64,000 bases of DNA from an uncultured Flavobacteriales bacterium. Its GTDB lineage: Bacteria > Bacteroidota > Bacteroidia > Flavobacteriales_D > Parvicellaceae. A program made the translations under genes and the position numbers. Shown piece by piece: positions 8,361 through 17,248 of the stretch. Below the pieces are notes generated by a model that saw only the letters and a list, made by a program, of their open reading frames with translations, did no database searches and was not told the DNA's origin. The stretch is from contig CALSRM010000001.1 of NCBI GenBank assembly GCA_943788755.1, forward strand, positions 186,001 through 250,000, read 5' to 3'. The number at the start of each line of letters is the position of its first letter. The stretch's first letter is position 1.

Positions 8361-8869
8361 CAGCCCTAATGGATGATGTGCTTACTTTGGGTAAACTAAC
8401 CTCAGGAAATGCTCCTTATTTCCCTGAAGATACAGATTTGATGGCGTTTGGTGATAGATTGGTAAATCAATTTAAATTGATAAAAAAAGATGATAGCGCA
8501 TTAAATTTTATTACCGATGGAGAACCTTACAAGGTTCATTTAGATCCAAAATTATTAGAGCACACACTATATAATTTAATTAATAATGCTTTTAAGTATT
8601 CGAAAGGAAAGAAGAACCCCGAGTTGAGCTTACTTTTTAAACCAACAGAAGTAGTTATATCTGTTAAAGATTTTGGTTTGGGTATTCCTGAAGATGAGCA
8701 ACAGCATTTATTTGAACCCTTTTTTCGGGCAAATAACGTGTCAGAAATTCAAGGTACAGGATTAGGCTTGAGCATTGCAAAAGAATATGTTGAAGTTAAT
8801 AAGGGACGTATTGCAGCTAAATCAAAATTAGGAGAAGGCAGCTGCTTTGAAATAACATTTAAGACGTGA
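8357..8869 (+). CDS. H-NOX-associated histidine kinase, C-terminal part (frameshifted)
   Basis: 170 codons carrying the second HisKA helix (MTALMDDVLTLGKL) and a complete HATPase domain with N box (HTLYNLINNAFKYS), G1 (VKDFGLGIP) and G2 (GTGLGLSIAKEYVE). The ATG at 8357 overlaps the TGA that ends the upstream part (ATGA), so re-initiation could in principle yield the two halves as separate chains. A simple one-base deletion is the more economical explanation, because the frame upstream of the ATG already encodes the expected ITEAISK sequence. Confidence 0.85.
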   Translation: MTALMDDVLTLGKLTSGNAPYFPEDTDLMAFGDRLVNQFKLIKKDDSALNFITDGEPYKVHLDPKLLEHTLYNLINNAFKYSKGKKNPELSLLFKPTEVVISVKDFGLGIPEDEQQHLFEPFFRANNVSEIQGTGLGLSIAKEYVEVNKGRIAAKSKLGEGSCFEITFKT

Positions 8870-8901
8870 TAAAAACTATTCTAACTAATTATAAAAAAAT
8901 T

Positions 8902-9939
8902 ATGAAATTTAATTATTTATTCCTTTTAACCCTTATTTATTCTTCCACAGGTCTATTGGCACAGGGTAATTTTAATGTTAAAGGTTTTGGTTCAATGGAG
9001 CATAATCTTGAATATCATCAGGATGTTGAAGAATTTGATTTAGCCTGGCAACTCGGAGAACAAAGTCTATTTGTTACGGGTGATATGGGTAACAAGTTTT
9101 CGTTCTTGGGAGAATTTTCTTTAGGTTACAGAGGAGGCGATATTCATGCTAATTTGCACAGAGCAAGAATAAAGTGCAATTATGTTGGTAACCATTCTCT
9201 TATGATAGGACAAATGCATACACCGGTTAATTACTGGAACGATGTTTACTATCATGCTCGGATTTTTTTTCCAACTACGGATAGACCCTTAGCATTTAGT
9301 TACTTCATTCCAGTGCACTCAATAGGTATTCGTGCTCAAGGTCAGAATTTGGGGAAATTGAATTTGGGGTATGATATTCAGACCACCAATTCTTTAACCG
9401 GAGATGGAAATAATCCTGCTGTTCTAGGTGCTTTTCATATAAAACCAGCAGATGGGATGAGAATAGGTGCCTCATATTATTATAGTTATATTGCTCAAAA
9501 CAATACAATGCAACATATGAATCACGGATCCGGTATGATGGGCTCTATGTATGCTGGTTCATTGGATTATCAATTAATCAATTTTTCTTTCGCTCGTTTT
9601 GAACAGAAACTAGAAATATTGAACGAATTTACCGCTGCTTTAAGTAGAACCGATTCGTTGGGTGCGGCTCAGAATTACAGTAATTACTTGTATGTTGGGT
9701 ACAATATTAAAGAGCTACATACTCCTTATCTTCTTTGCGATATCTTGAAGAGCTCAAATAACGATTTAAGGAATGGTGCAATTAATAAAGTTAAATTTGG
9801 GATAGGTTATAAATACCAATTTACTCCGTTATTAAATATGAAATGTCAATTAGAACGCTATACGGCCAATCCTGATTGGTCTAACCCAGCTGCTAATCAT
9901 TATGAATTTACAATCCAATTATCTTATGCAATATATTAA
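8902..9939 (+). CDS. outer-membrane beta-barrel (porin-like) protein
   Basis: 345 residues from the ATG at 8902, which begins a clear signal peptide (MKFNYLFLLTLIYSSTGLLA, cut before Q). The mature part shows alternating aromatic/polar strands typical of a small porin-like barrel and ends in a beta strand with a terminal aromatic residue (YAIY). A Met/His-rich loop (MQHMNHGSGMMGSM) lies near the middle. The end overlaps the start of the periplasmic binding-protein gene, and that gene overlaps the next kinase, so the three form a unit: outer-membrane barrel, periplasmic binding domain, membrane-bound kinase. Substrate unknown. Confidence 0.75.
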   Translation: MKFNYLFLLTLIYSSTGLLAQGNFNVKGFGSMEHNLEYHQDVEEFDLAWQLGEQSLFVTGDMGNKFSFLGEFSLGYRGGDIHANLHRARIKCNYVGNHSLMIGQMHTPVNYWNDVYYHARIFFPTTDRPLAFSYFIPVHSIGIRAQGQNLGKLNLGYDIQTTNSLTGDGNNPAVLGAFHIKPADGMRIGASYYYSYIAQNNTMQHMNHGSGMMGSMYAGSLDYQLINFSFARFEQKLEILNEFTAALSRTDSLGAAQNYSNYLYVGYNIKELHTPYLLCDILKSSNNDLRNGAINKVKFGIGYKYQFTPLLNMKCQLERYTANPDWSNPAANHYEFTIQLSYAIY

Positions 9940-10403
9940 ATCAAGTATTTCGGTTTTTGTTACAGTTGCATTTTTGTTGTTAATAAACAATAGCTGCTTT
10001 GCGACAAAATTATTCCTCAAGAATTAGAATTTGTGGAAATTCAATAGATGAAAAAAGTTATACCATAAGTGATATTAAATCTATATTAAAAGGAGAGAAG
10101 AGTCTTTGGAAAAATGGCAATAGGGTGATCATTGTAATGAGGTTTAATGAGGATGAAAAGTCACAATATTTGGCTAAAGAAATTTATAATAAATCCATAC
10201 AAGGAGTGAAAAAATTTTGGTTAGGACTTGTTTTTTCTGGTAGATCTAGTGCACCGTTATTTGCTGATAGTAATGAGGAGGCACTACTGATGCTAGCAAA
10301 GTATGAAGGCGCTATAGGCGTTTTTGTTGATTGTCAAGAAGAAATTCCAGCAGATTTTAAAGTTTCAATAATTAAGTCTGAAAATGAAAAGTCTATTAGA
10401 TAG
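9926..10403 (+). pseudogene. half-size phosphate-binding-type periplasmic protein (PstS/PBP-like), frameshifted after the signal peptide
   Basis: The ATG at 9926 opens a textbook signal peptide (MQYIKSSISV ... NNSCFA). The mature domain lies in another frame: dropping the A at 10004 gives CFA-QNYSSRIRICGN directly after the cleavage site. The mature part (about 130 residues) shows the half-size PBP pattern, ISDIKSILKGEKSLWKNG, FWLGLVFSGR and AKYEGAIGVF. Without correction the domain lacks an export signal and would start only from a TTG at 9999. The family is usually found next to a porin and a HAMP-type sensor, as here. Ligand is probably an anion, but this is not shown. Confidence 0.75.
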
Positions 10404-12366
10404 TTTCGCCTTTCGTCTTTGGGCCTTGTTTGCAATTTTGGGATTTTGTCTCTCAATTCCTTTGGGTTTTTATTACAATAATAAAAATTACCAACTATTG
10501 GAAAATCGAGCAAATATTGAATTAGATGTAATGGCACGTTCTGCCTCACTTGATATCAAAGCTGCTGTAAAATCAAATAATTTTCAAATCATAGAAGAAA
10601 CAATAAATCAAATTTCTAAAGACAATAATTATGCATTTATTGCGCTTTTGGAACGAGAAGACAATGGTTATAAATTATTTCGTTGCTTTCCAGATTCGAT
10701 GGGGTTTAACAAGCCTTATCATGATAGTACAACGTATTATTTGAAAAGCTCTGATTTTGAAACCGATATAATTAATGGGAAAATAATTCTAGGTACATCT
10801 AAAGAGGAAAGTAGAGAACAACTAAAATATCTTAACAGACCAATATGGCAATTAACCTATATAGCTAATTTTGCTTTACTGTTATTGTCTGCATTCTTTT
10901 TCATTCTCGTTACCAATCCTATAAGGAAAGCTAGTCGTTTTGCTTCTGAATTAAGTAAACGTAACTACAATGTGGAATTACGAGGATCAAATGGTAAAAA
11001 TGAAATTAGTGTTTTAAACAACTCTTTAATAACATTGAAACACAATTTAGTTAAGCAAAAAGAGACCAACGACGAACCGATTAATAAAGTTTCTGAACTC
11101 AATAAATATGCATTCATTGCTCTATTGGAAAAAGAAGAGGAAGGTTATAAGCTGTTTAAGTGCTTTCCGGATTCTATGGCTCGTGATAAATCTTATTTTG
11201 ATTCAACCACTTATTATCTGAAAAGCTACGATATTGATACAGATATAATTAAAGGTAAAATAATTCTAGGTACTTCTAAACAAGAAGTTATTAAAGATCT
11301 AAAATTTCTTAACGCACCAATATGGCAATTGACTTTTTTAGGGAATGTTGCATTACTTTTATTATCTGCATTCTTTTTTGTCCTAGTTACTAACCCGATA
11401 AGAAAAGCAAGTCGTTTTGCTTGTGAATTAAGTAAAACGAATTATACTGCAGAATTAAGAACATCAAGCGGTAAAAATGAAATAGGTATTTTGAACAATT
11501 CTTTAATTACATTAAAACATAATCTAATTGATCTTAAAGAAACGAATGATAACTTGGTAATAAGTTTACAATCGGAGATAGAGGGAAAAACGGAAGAAAT
11601 AAAGGTTAAGTCGCGATTGCAGAAGAAACTGCAAGAGAATGAATTGAAATTGAAAAATTCTTTGGTAAAAGAAAAAGAATTGGGTGTGCTTAAAACTAGT
11701 TTTGTTTCAATGGCATCTCATCAATTCAAAACGCCGTTAGCTGTTATTCAGGCTAATGCGGAATTATATGAAATGTTGGCGAACACGGGGGAAATAATAG
11801 AACCCAAAAAGTCTACAAAAGTAACGGGTCGTATTATAGAAGCAATAGGTACAATGTCTAATCTAATAGATGAAGTTCTGGCTTTAGGTAAAGTAACTTC
11901 GGGAAACGTTGCTTATACTCCTGAAAATTTAGATTTGGTAGGTTTTTGCGAGAAATTGGCAGAAGAATTTAATGCTATTCAAGCAGACGGAAGAAGTTTG
12001 GATTTTGTTAAAGAGGGTCATCCCATAAAGCTGCAGTTAGATCCAATCTTATTAACTCATTCGTTGTCTAATTTAATCAGTAATGCTTTTAAATATTCTG
12101 TCGGAAAAGAGAATCCTCAATTGAGGATACATTTTAAACCAAAAGAAGTTGTATTATCTGTAAAAGATTATGGTTTAGGTATTCCCGAAGAAGAACATTT
12201 AAAGCTATTTACGCCTTTCTTTCGAGCGAACAATGTAACAGATATTAAAGGCTCTGGATTAGGCTTAAACATCGCAAAAGAATACGTTGAAGTTAACAAG
12301 GGACAAATTTCAGTTAAATCCAAATTGGGAGAGGGGAGCTGTTTTGAAATAACGTTTAAGCGCTAA
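10384..12366 (+). CDS. membrane histidine kinase with a tandemly duplicated sensor-TM-HAMP segment
   Basis: 660 residues. TM1 at about 11-30, then a segment of sensor end, membrane helix (158-178) and HAMP, which is repeated: residues 82-230 and 241-389 match at a constant offset of 159 residues with no gaps, including IWQLT, ALLLLSAFFF, VTNPIRKASRFA and NNSLITLKHNL. Coiled coil 390-435, HisKA with His446 (ASHQFKTPL), complete HATPase. The frame is intact. Three predicted membrane helices with an inward N-terminus would place the kinase outside, so one hydrophobic segment probably does not cross, or topology is otherwise unusual. Its start overlaps the periplasmic-protein gene, its likely sensory partner. 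Confidence 0.88.
   Translation: MKSLLDSFAFRLWALFAILGFCLSIPLGFYYNNKNYQLLENRANIELDVMARSASLDIKAAVKSNNFQIIEETINQISKDNNYAFIALLEREDNGYKLFRCFPDSMGFNKPYHDSTTYYLKSSDFETDIINGKIILGTSKEESREQLKYLNRPIWQLTYIANFALLLLSAFFFILVTNPIRKASRFASELSKRNYNVELRGSNGKNEISVLNNSLITLKHNLVKQKETNDEPINKVSELNKYAFIALLEKEEEGYKLFKCFPDSMARDKSYFDSTTYYLKSYDIDTDIIKGKIILGTSKQEVIKDLKFLNAPIWQLTFLGNVALLLLSAFFFVLVTNPIRKASRFACELSKTNYTAELRTSSGKNEIGILNNSLITLKHNLIDLKETNDNLVISLQSEIEGKTEEIKVKSRLQKKLQENELKLKNSLVKEKELGVLKTSFVSMASHQFKTPLAVIQANAELYEMLANTGEIIEPKKSTKVTGRIIEAIGTMSNLIDEVLALGKVTSGNVAYTPENLDLVGFCEKLAEEFNAIQADGRSLDFVKEGHPIKLQLDPILLTHSLSNLISNAFKYSVGKENPQLRIHFKPKEVVLSVKDYGLGIPEEEHLKLFTPFFRANNVTDIKGSGLGLNIAKEYVEVNKGQISVKSKLGEGSCFEITFKR
10627..11073 (+). 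repeat. internal repeat copy 1 (sensor-TM-HAMP coding segment)
   Basis: 447 bp encoding residues 82-230 of the kinase. It recurs 477 bp downstream without insertions or deletions. Codon positions have diverged, so the duplication is not recent. Confidence 0.85.
11104..11550 (+). repeat. internal repeat copy 2 (sensor-TM-HAMP coding segment)
   Basis: Second copy of the 447 bp segment at 10627-11073, encoding residues 241-389. Both copies keep intact hydrophobic helix and HAMP sequences, implying selection on protein level after duplication. Confidence 0.85.
11863..12299 (+). repeat. kinase-core tract shared with 14162-14598
   Basis: Encodes the end of HisKA and most of the HATPase domain. 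From 11897 to about 12290 only about three mismatches to 14196-14589 are seen by eye, at a constant offset of 2299 bp. Similarity to the other four kinases of the array is much lower at DNA level. Confidence 0.88.
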
Positions 12367-12493
12367 CTATAAATGCAATTATCAGCTAATAATAGAAGTA
12401 TAGTTAATATAACTGACCTAATGGGATTAATACACTAAGAAGAGCATGCCTAAACGAGCGACATTTTTCTTCAAGAAAATCAATAATAATATA

Positions 12494-14665
12494 ATGAAAC
12501 AGATAATCTACATTTTATTTCTTCTAAACTCTTTTAGTGGCATTGCTCAAGGGTTTAATTTAGAGGAGAGAAAAAAAATTGACAGCTTATTAACTATTTG
12601 GAATAGTAAAGAACTTAATGACACTGCAAGAACTGACGCCTATCAAAGTTATATTGTAAATCATTTTTTATATAATAACCCGGATTCAGCTTTTATTTTA
12701 GCCCAAGAATACTATGAATTTGCTCAACAGAAAAAGTTAACATATAGAATGTCAACGGCATTGCTTTTGCAAGGAATTTCAAAATCTTTTGTAAATAACT
12801 ATGAAGAAGCGCTTCATTACTACTCTAGGTGCCTGGAATTTCGAATTACCTCAGGAAATCAAGAGGGAATTGCTTCAGTGCTAAACAATATGGGTTTAGT
12901 TTATTTCGAACAAGGCGATCATTCAAATGCTTTAAAGTACTATCTAAAGAGTCTAAAAATTGAAGAAAATCTTAAAAATGAAAAAGGAATAGCTAACTCC
13001 TTGAATAATATAGGGCTGATTTATAAAGAGGAGGGAGACTATAATACAGCCCTTGAAAACTACAATAGAAGTTTGAAAATTCAAATTAAACTCGAGAACC
13101 AAATGGGAGAATCCCATGCTCTAGTTAATATTGGAGTTGTTTACTTGAATCAAGGTAACTATGAAGATGCACTTAGTAGTTTTGAACAAGCACTAATCGT
13201 TAATGACGGCTATGAAGAGAATCTCAATGCTAAAATAAATTATAACATTGGTAGTATTCAATTCGACTTAGGGCATTATGATACTGCTTTAGGTTATATA
13301 AATAAAGCTTTAAAGACTCAAGTGAAATTAAATAATCGCCGGAACGAATCAAATTCACTAAATTTAATTGCTCAGATTAATTTTAAACAAAATTTAACAC
13401 TAAAAGCAATTTCTTTTGCACGAAGGGCATTAAAAATTGCTCAAGAAATTGGTGCAAAAGAGGAAATTCAAGATGCTGCAAAAGGTTTGTCTAAATATTA
13501 CAAAGCTGCTAATAGGACATCGGAAGCACTCGATATGTTGATCCTTTTTATGGAAACGAAAGATGAAATACAAAGTGAAAACATAAGTAACGAGATAATT
13601 AAACAAAGCTTGAAATATAAATATGATAAAAAAGCGACTAAGGACAGTCTGGAAAATGCCTACCTAATAGAAATTAGCCAAGACAAAATCAATACCCAAC
13701 GCGCAAAGAAAGAGCTAGCGGAACAAAAAAATTTCTATTTGTATGGCGGTTTATTCTTGACTTTAATCTTTGGAATATTCACTTATAACCGATTTAAGCT
13801 AACTGCCAATCAAAAATCACTCATCGAAATTCAAAAACATACTGTTGACAAAGCGAATAAAAAATTGAATCAAATAAATGAAGAATTATTAGTAAAAAGG
13901 AATGAAATAGATTCGCAAAAAAAAATAGTTCAGCTTCAGAATGAAAAATTGAAAAGGTCATTAGATACTGAGAAGGAACTAGGGTTGCTTAAAACTAGCT
14001 TTGTTTCAATGGCATCGCATCAATTCAAAACCCCTTTAGCGGTTATTCAAACTAATGCCGAATTATATGGAATGTTGGCTAGCACAGGAAAAATAATAGA
14101 GCCCGAAAAATTTGAAAAAATAACAGGCCGTATTAAAGGAGCAATTATGACAATGACTAATCTAATAGATGAAGTTCTAGTTTTGGGTAAAGCAACTTCG
14201 GGAAACGTTGCTTATACTCCTGAAAATTTAGATTTGGTAGGTTTTTGTGAGAAATTGGCAGACGAATTTAATGCTATTCAAGCAGACGGAAGAAGTTTGG
14301 ATTTTGTTAAAGAGGGTCATCCCATAAAGCTGCAGTTAGATCCAATCTTATTAACTCATTCGTTATCTAATTTAATCAGTAATGCTTTTAAATATTCTGT
14401 CGGAAAAGAGAATCCTCAATTGAGGATACATTTTAAACCAAAAGAAGTTGTATTATCTGTAAAAGATTATGGTTTAGGTATTCCCGAAGAAGAACATTTA
14501 AAGCTATTTACGCCTTTCTTTCGAGCGAACAATGTAACAGATATTAAAGGCTCTGGATTAGGCTTAAACATCGCAAAAGAATACGTTGAAATTAATAAGG
14601 GTACTATTTCTGTTAAATCAATAGAGGGAGAAGGTAGTTGCTTTAAAATAAAGTTTGATCGATGA
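12494..14665 (+). CDS. TPR-repeat histidine kinase
   Basis: 723 residues from the ATG at 12494, which starts a signal peptide (MKQIIYILFLLNSFSGIAQ); a further upstream ATG at 12446 gives a polar extension and is less likely. The periplasmic part holds at least six TPR units (for example ALHYYSRCLE, ALKYYLKSLKI, ALENYNRSLKI, ALSSFEQAL, ALGYINKALK). One membrane helix follows (YLYGGLFLTLIFGIFTY), then a coiled coil, HisKA (ASHQFKTPL) and HATPase with intact N, G1 and G2 boxes. This is the common Bacteroidota TPR-kinase layout; the TPRs probably bind a periplasmic protein or peptide. The catalytic end is nearly identical to that of the preceding kinase. Confidence 0.92.
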   Translation: MKQIIYILFLLNSFSGIAQGFNLEERKKIDSLLTIWNSKELNDTARTDAYQSYIVNHFLYNNPDSAFILAQEYYEFAQQKKLTYRMSTALLLQGISKSFVNNYEEALHYYSRCLEFRITSGNQEGIASVLNNMGLVYFEQGDHSNALKYYLKSLKIEENLKNEKGIANSLNNIGLIYKEEGDYNTALENYNRSLKIQIKLENQMGESHALVNIGVVYLNQGNYEDALSSFEQALIVNDGYEENLNAKINYNIGSIQFDLGHYDTALGYINKALKTQVKLNNRRNESNSLNLIAQINFKQNLTLKAISFARRALKIAQEIGAKEEIQDAAKGLSKYYKAANRTSEALDMLILFMETKDEIQSENISNEIIKQSLKYKYDKKATKDSLENAYLIEISQDKINTQRAKKELAEQKNFYLYGGLFLTLIFGIFTYNRFKLTANQKSLIEIQKHTVDKANKKLNQINEELLVKRNEIDSQKKIVQLQNEKLKRSLDTEKELGLLKTSFVSMASHQFKTPLAVIQTNAELYGMLASTGKIIEPEKFEKITGRIKGAIMTMTNLIDEVLVLGKATSGNVAYTPENLDLVGFCEKLADEFNAIQADGRSLDFVKEGHPIKLQLDPILLTHSLSNLISNAFKYSVGKENPQLRIHFKPKEVVLSVKDYGLGIPEEEHLKLFTPFFRANNVTDIKGSGLGLNIAKEYVEINKGTISVKSIEGEGSCFKIKFDR
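14162..14598 (+). repeat. kinase-core tract shared with 11863-12299
   Basis: Second copy of the near-identical tract. Flanking kinase sequence on both sides is clearly more diverged, so the match has sharp edges, as expected for gene conversion. Confidence 0.88.
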
Positions 14666-14699
14666 AGGTTGTGTATGCAGGCAAAAAAATAATTAGTAA

Positions 14700-16541
14700 A
14701 TGAATAAGGTAAGAACAAATAAACTAAAAAGGTTTATAGAAATTGGCTGTATTCCTTCAGACACTCCAGAAGAGCGTTTAAAGAAGTCGATTATGACCAT
14801 TATGGTTATCCCCTATTCTTTGGCAGCTGTTATTTGGGGGTTATACTTCATGCGAAATGGGTTTACGATAGCAGGAACCATCCCATTAGCTTATGCCGTT
14901 GTTTCATTAACGAGCTTTTTTTATTTTATTGCTTCAAAACGATACAATATATTCCGCTTCTTTCAAGTATTTCTTGTTCTTATTTTGCCTTTTTGTTTAC
15001 AGTTAGCACTTGGAGGATTTAGCCAATCCAGTGGAATGCTCTTGTGGAGTTGCACTGCTCCATTTATAGCGCTTGTTTTTTATGATGTAAAAACCGCTAG
15101 AAAGTGGGTTTATGCTTTATTTTTTCTACTCGTTTTAGCCTGTTTACTTGATGAATCAGCACGAATTTACTTTCCCGAAGAAATAGATGAAAATGCTATT
15201 GTACTAGTTTATGGAGCAAATTTTATTTTGATATCGATTCTTCTTTTTGGTATTCAAACATACTTTGTGAATGGACAGAGAAAAATTAAAATACAATTAG
15301 AAGAAAAAGAAGAGTTATTGGAGGCGTCAAGAGAAATTGACCGGCAAAAAGAGTTATTAATTGCCACCAAAGATAGATTGGAACTTGTAATGGGGTCATT
15401 AGAAGAAGTTGTTTGGGGACGTAGCTTGCCTGATCAACAAATGGAGTACGTAAGTGATTCAGTAGAAGGTTTATACGGTACTCCTAAGGTTGATTGGTTT
15501 AAAAAAACTAACCTTTGGATGGATATGATTCACCCAGATGATAAAGGAAAAGTTCTGAAAGGTAGTGAAGCTATTTTTAGTAAAGGTTTTGCGGAATTAG
15601 AGTATAGGATAGTAACTACAGATCAAAAAATAAAATGGATTAACAGTAAAACGCGAATTATTAAAAATCAGGATGGCACACCATTTTTCATGACGGGAAT
15701 AGCTGCCGATATAACTGAAAAGAAAACTGCACAAGAACAATTGAATGAATTGAACGATAGTCTTGAAGAAAAAGTAAACAAACGAACTGCAGAGTTAATA
15801 AATAGTGAAAAGAAGTTAAAAGAATCATTGCTTAAAGAAAAGGAACTGGGTCAATTAAAGTCAAGTTTTGTTACCGTTGCATCACATCAATTTAGAACAC
15901 CCTTAGCGGTAATTCAATCTAATACTGAGTTACTTGCGATGTTGACTAATACGGGCAATAATTCCGACCCCGTAAAATATAGAAAAGTAACCGATCGCAT
16001 TACTGTGGCAATTTCCAAAATGACTGATCTGATGGATGATGTGCTGACTCTTGGTAAGCTAACAGCTGGAAAGGTTTCGTGTAACCCGAAAGAAATAGAT
16101 TTAATTGATTTTTGTAGAAAAATGGTGGAAGAATTTAATGCGGTTCAACAGGATGGAAGAAATATTGACTTTGTTTATAGTGGAGACATATATCAGCCAT
16201 CTTTAGACTCTAAACTATTAGAACATTCATTGTCTAATTTAATTAATAATGCTTTTAAATATTCTGTTGGAAATGAGCAACCTGAGCTGAGCATAAATTT
16301 TAAACCAACAGAATTGGTTATATCGATAAAAGATTACGGGGTAGGTATTCCTGAAAATGAACGAAAACATTTGTTTGAACCCTTCTTCCGTGCAGAGAAT
16401 GTTTCAGAAATTCAAGGCACAGGATTAGGTTTGAGTATCGCAAAAGAATACATTGAGGTTAATAAGGGCAATATTGTGGTTAAATCTACATTGGAAAAAG
16501 GGAGTAATTTTGAAATAACTTTTGCAAAAGAAAGGATTTAA
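14700..16541 (+). CDS. six-helix membrane PAS histidine kinase
   Basis: 613 residues. Six hydrophobic helices at about 32-51, 57-78, 85-104, 111-128, 134-151 and 166-190 form an integral-membrane sensor region. After a short coiled coil a PAS domain (about 222-345, ending FFMTGIAADITEKK) follows, then a coiled coil, HisKA (ASHQFRTPL) and HATPase with N box (HSLSNLINNAFKYS), G1 (KDYGVGIP) and G2 (GTGLGLSIAKEYIE). Frame and motifs are intact. It begins 34 bases after the TPR kinase. The signal is unknown. Confidence 0.92.
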   Translation: MNKVRTNKLKRFIEIGCIPSDTPEERLKKSIMTIMVIPYSLAAVIWGLYFMRNGFTIAGTIPLAYAVVSLTSFFYFIASKRYNIFRFFQVFLVLILPFCLQLALGGFSQSSGMLLWSCTAPFIALVFYDVKTARKWVYALFFLLVLACLLDESARIYFPEEIDENAIVLVYGANFILISILLFGIQTYFVNGQRKIKIQLEEKEELLEASREIDRQKELLIATKDRLELVMGSLEEVVWGRSLPDQQMEYVSDSVEGLYGTPKVDWFKKTNLWMDMIHPDDKGKVLKGSEAIFSKGFAELEYRIVTTDQKIKWINSKTRIIKNQDGTPFFMTGIAADITEKKTAQEQLNELNDSLEEKVNKRTAELINSEKKLKESLLKEKELGQLKSSFVTVASHQFRTPLAVIQSNTELLAMLTNTGNNSDPVKYRKVTDRITVAISKMTDLMDDVLTLGKLTAGKVSCNPKEIDLIDFCRKMVEEFNAVQQDGRNIDFVYSGDIYQPSLDSKLLEHSLSNLINNAFKYSVGNEQPELSINFKPTELVISIKDYGVGIPENERKHLFEPFFRAENVSEIQGTGLGLSIAKEYIEVNKGNIVVKSTLEKGSNFEITFAKERI

Positions 16542-16704
16542 AAATATACTTGATAAGAAAAGATTGATCTTGAAATATTCAATAAAACCAATTAGTTTTA
16601 CAGGAATATTGATAATATTGCTAATTGTAAAGCTTTTGTTTTTAAAACATCTGAAATTCTTTAAGCATTCAGATTAGTTGAATAAACAATTACCTAGTAT
16701 TTGT

Positions 16705-17232
16705 ATGTCAGACCGTAGTATCCAAATTCAGCACGAGCAAACTGTCTCTGATCGTTTTTCAAAGTCGATGACTATAGCTTGTTTGGCCGGTAGTTGTGTT
16801 CATCTTTTCTTGAGTATCTTTTATATTATCCTAGGAGTGCCTGAAATGGTTGTTTTTGCCACGTTAACAGTTGTTTTGTTTTTATTTTGGCGGCAATTAT
16901 TCAAAAATAAATTTATTGAACTACCTTTTGTTCTGGCGAGTTTAAATGCCATAATCGGAATAATTTTGGGAGAATACTTTATTGGTTGGGAAAGCAACTT
17001 TAATATTTATTTCATTATTCTGGTGTCTTCTCTCTTTCTTTATACTGGCTGGAAGTTTTGGAAAAAAACACTTTATTTGATTTCAGTTTTTAGTCTGTAT
17101 TTGCTGTTGTACTTTTTATTATCAAATCATCACCCAAAATACACTATCAACAGTGAAGTTTTAAGTTATCTATCTCTTGTAAATACTCTATCAGCGTGTA
17201 CTTATACTTCTATTAATTCTGCTTTCATTTAG
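16705..17232 (+). CDS. membrane sensor region of a histidine kinase (N-terminal part, frameshifted)
   Basis: From the ATG at 16705 (MSDRSIQIQHEQTVSDRF); a TTG at 16678 would extend it. A short cytosolic leader is followed by about five hydrophobic helices. The frame closes inside what should be the last helix. The frame one base ahead, open from about 17184, reads VLILLLILLSFSSSIIKMQEKLENKN, that is the missing end of the helix and the start of the kinase coiled coil. One extra base near 17190-17200 explains the break. Repaired, the protein would have about 440 residues. Confidence 0.8.
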   Translation: MSDRSIQIQHEQTVSDRFSKSMTIACLAGSCVHLFLSIFYIILGVPEMVVFATLTVVLFLFWRQLFKNKFIELPFVLASLNAIIGIILGEYFIGWESNFNIYFIILVSSLFLYTGWKFWKKTLYLISVFSLYLLLYFLLSNHHPKYTINSEVLSYLSLVNTLSACTYTSINSAFI

Positions 17233-17248
17233 CTCTTCGATAATAAAA

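Noticed and set aside
8357-8869. A true stand-alone HATPase protein
   Set aside because: The frame upstream of its ATG already encodes the missing part of the HisKA domain, so a frameshift explains it better than a separate gene.
16560-16677. Short hydrophobic reading frame between two kinases
   Set aside because: About 35 codons with one hydrophobic stretch but no ATG or other good start; probably a chance product of AT-rich sequence.
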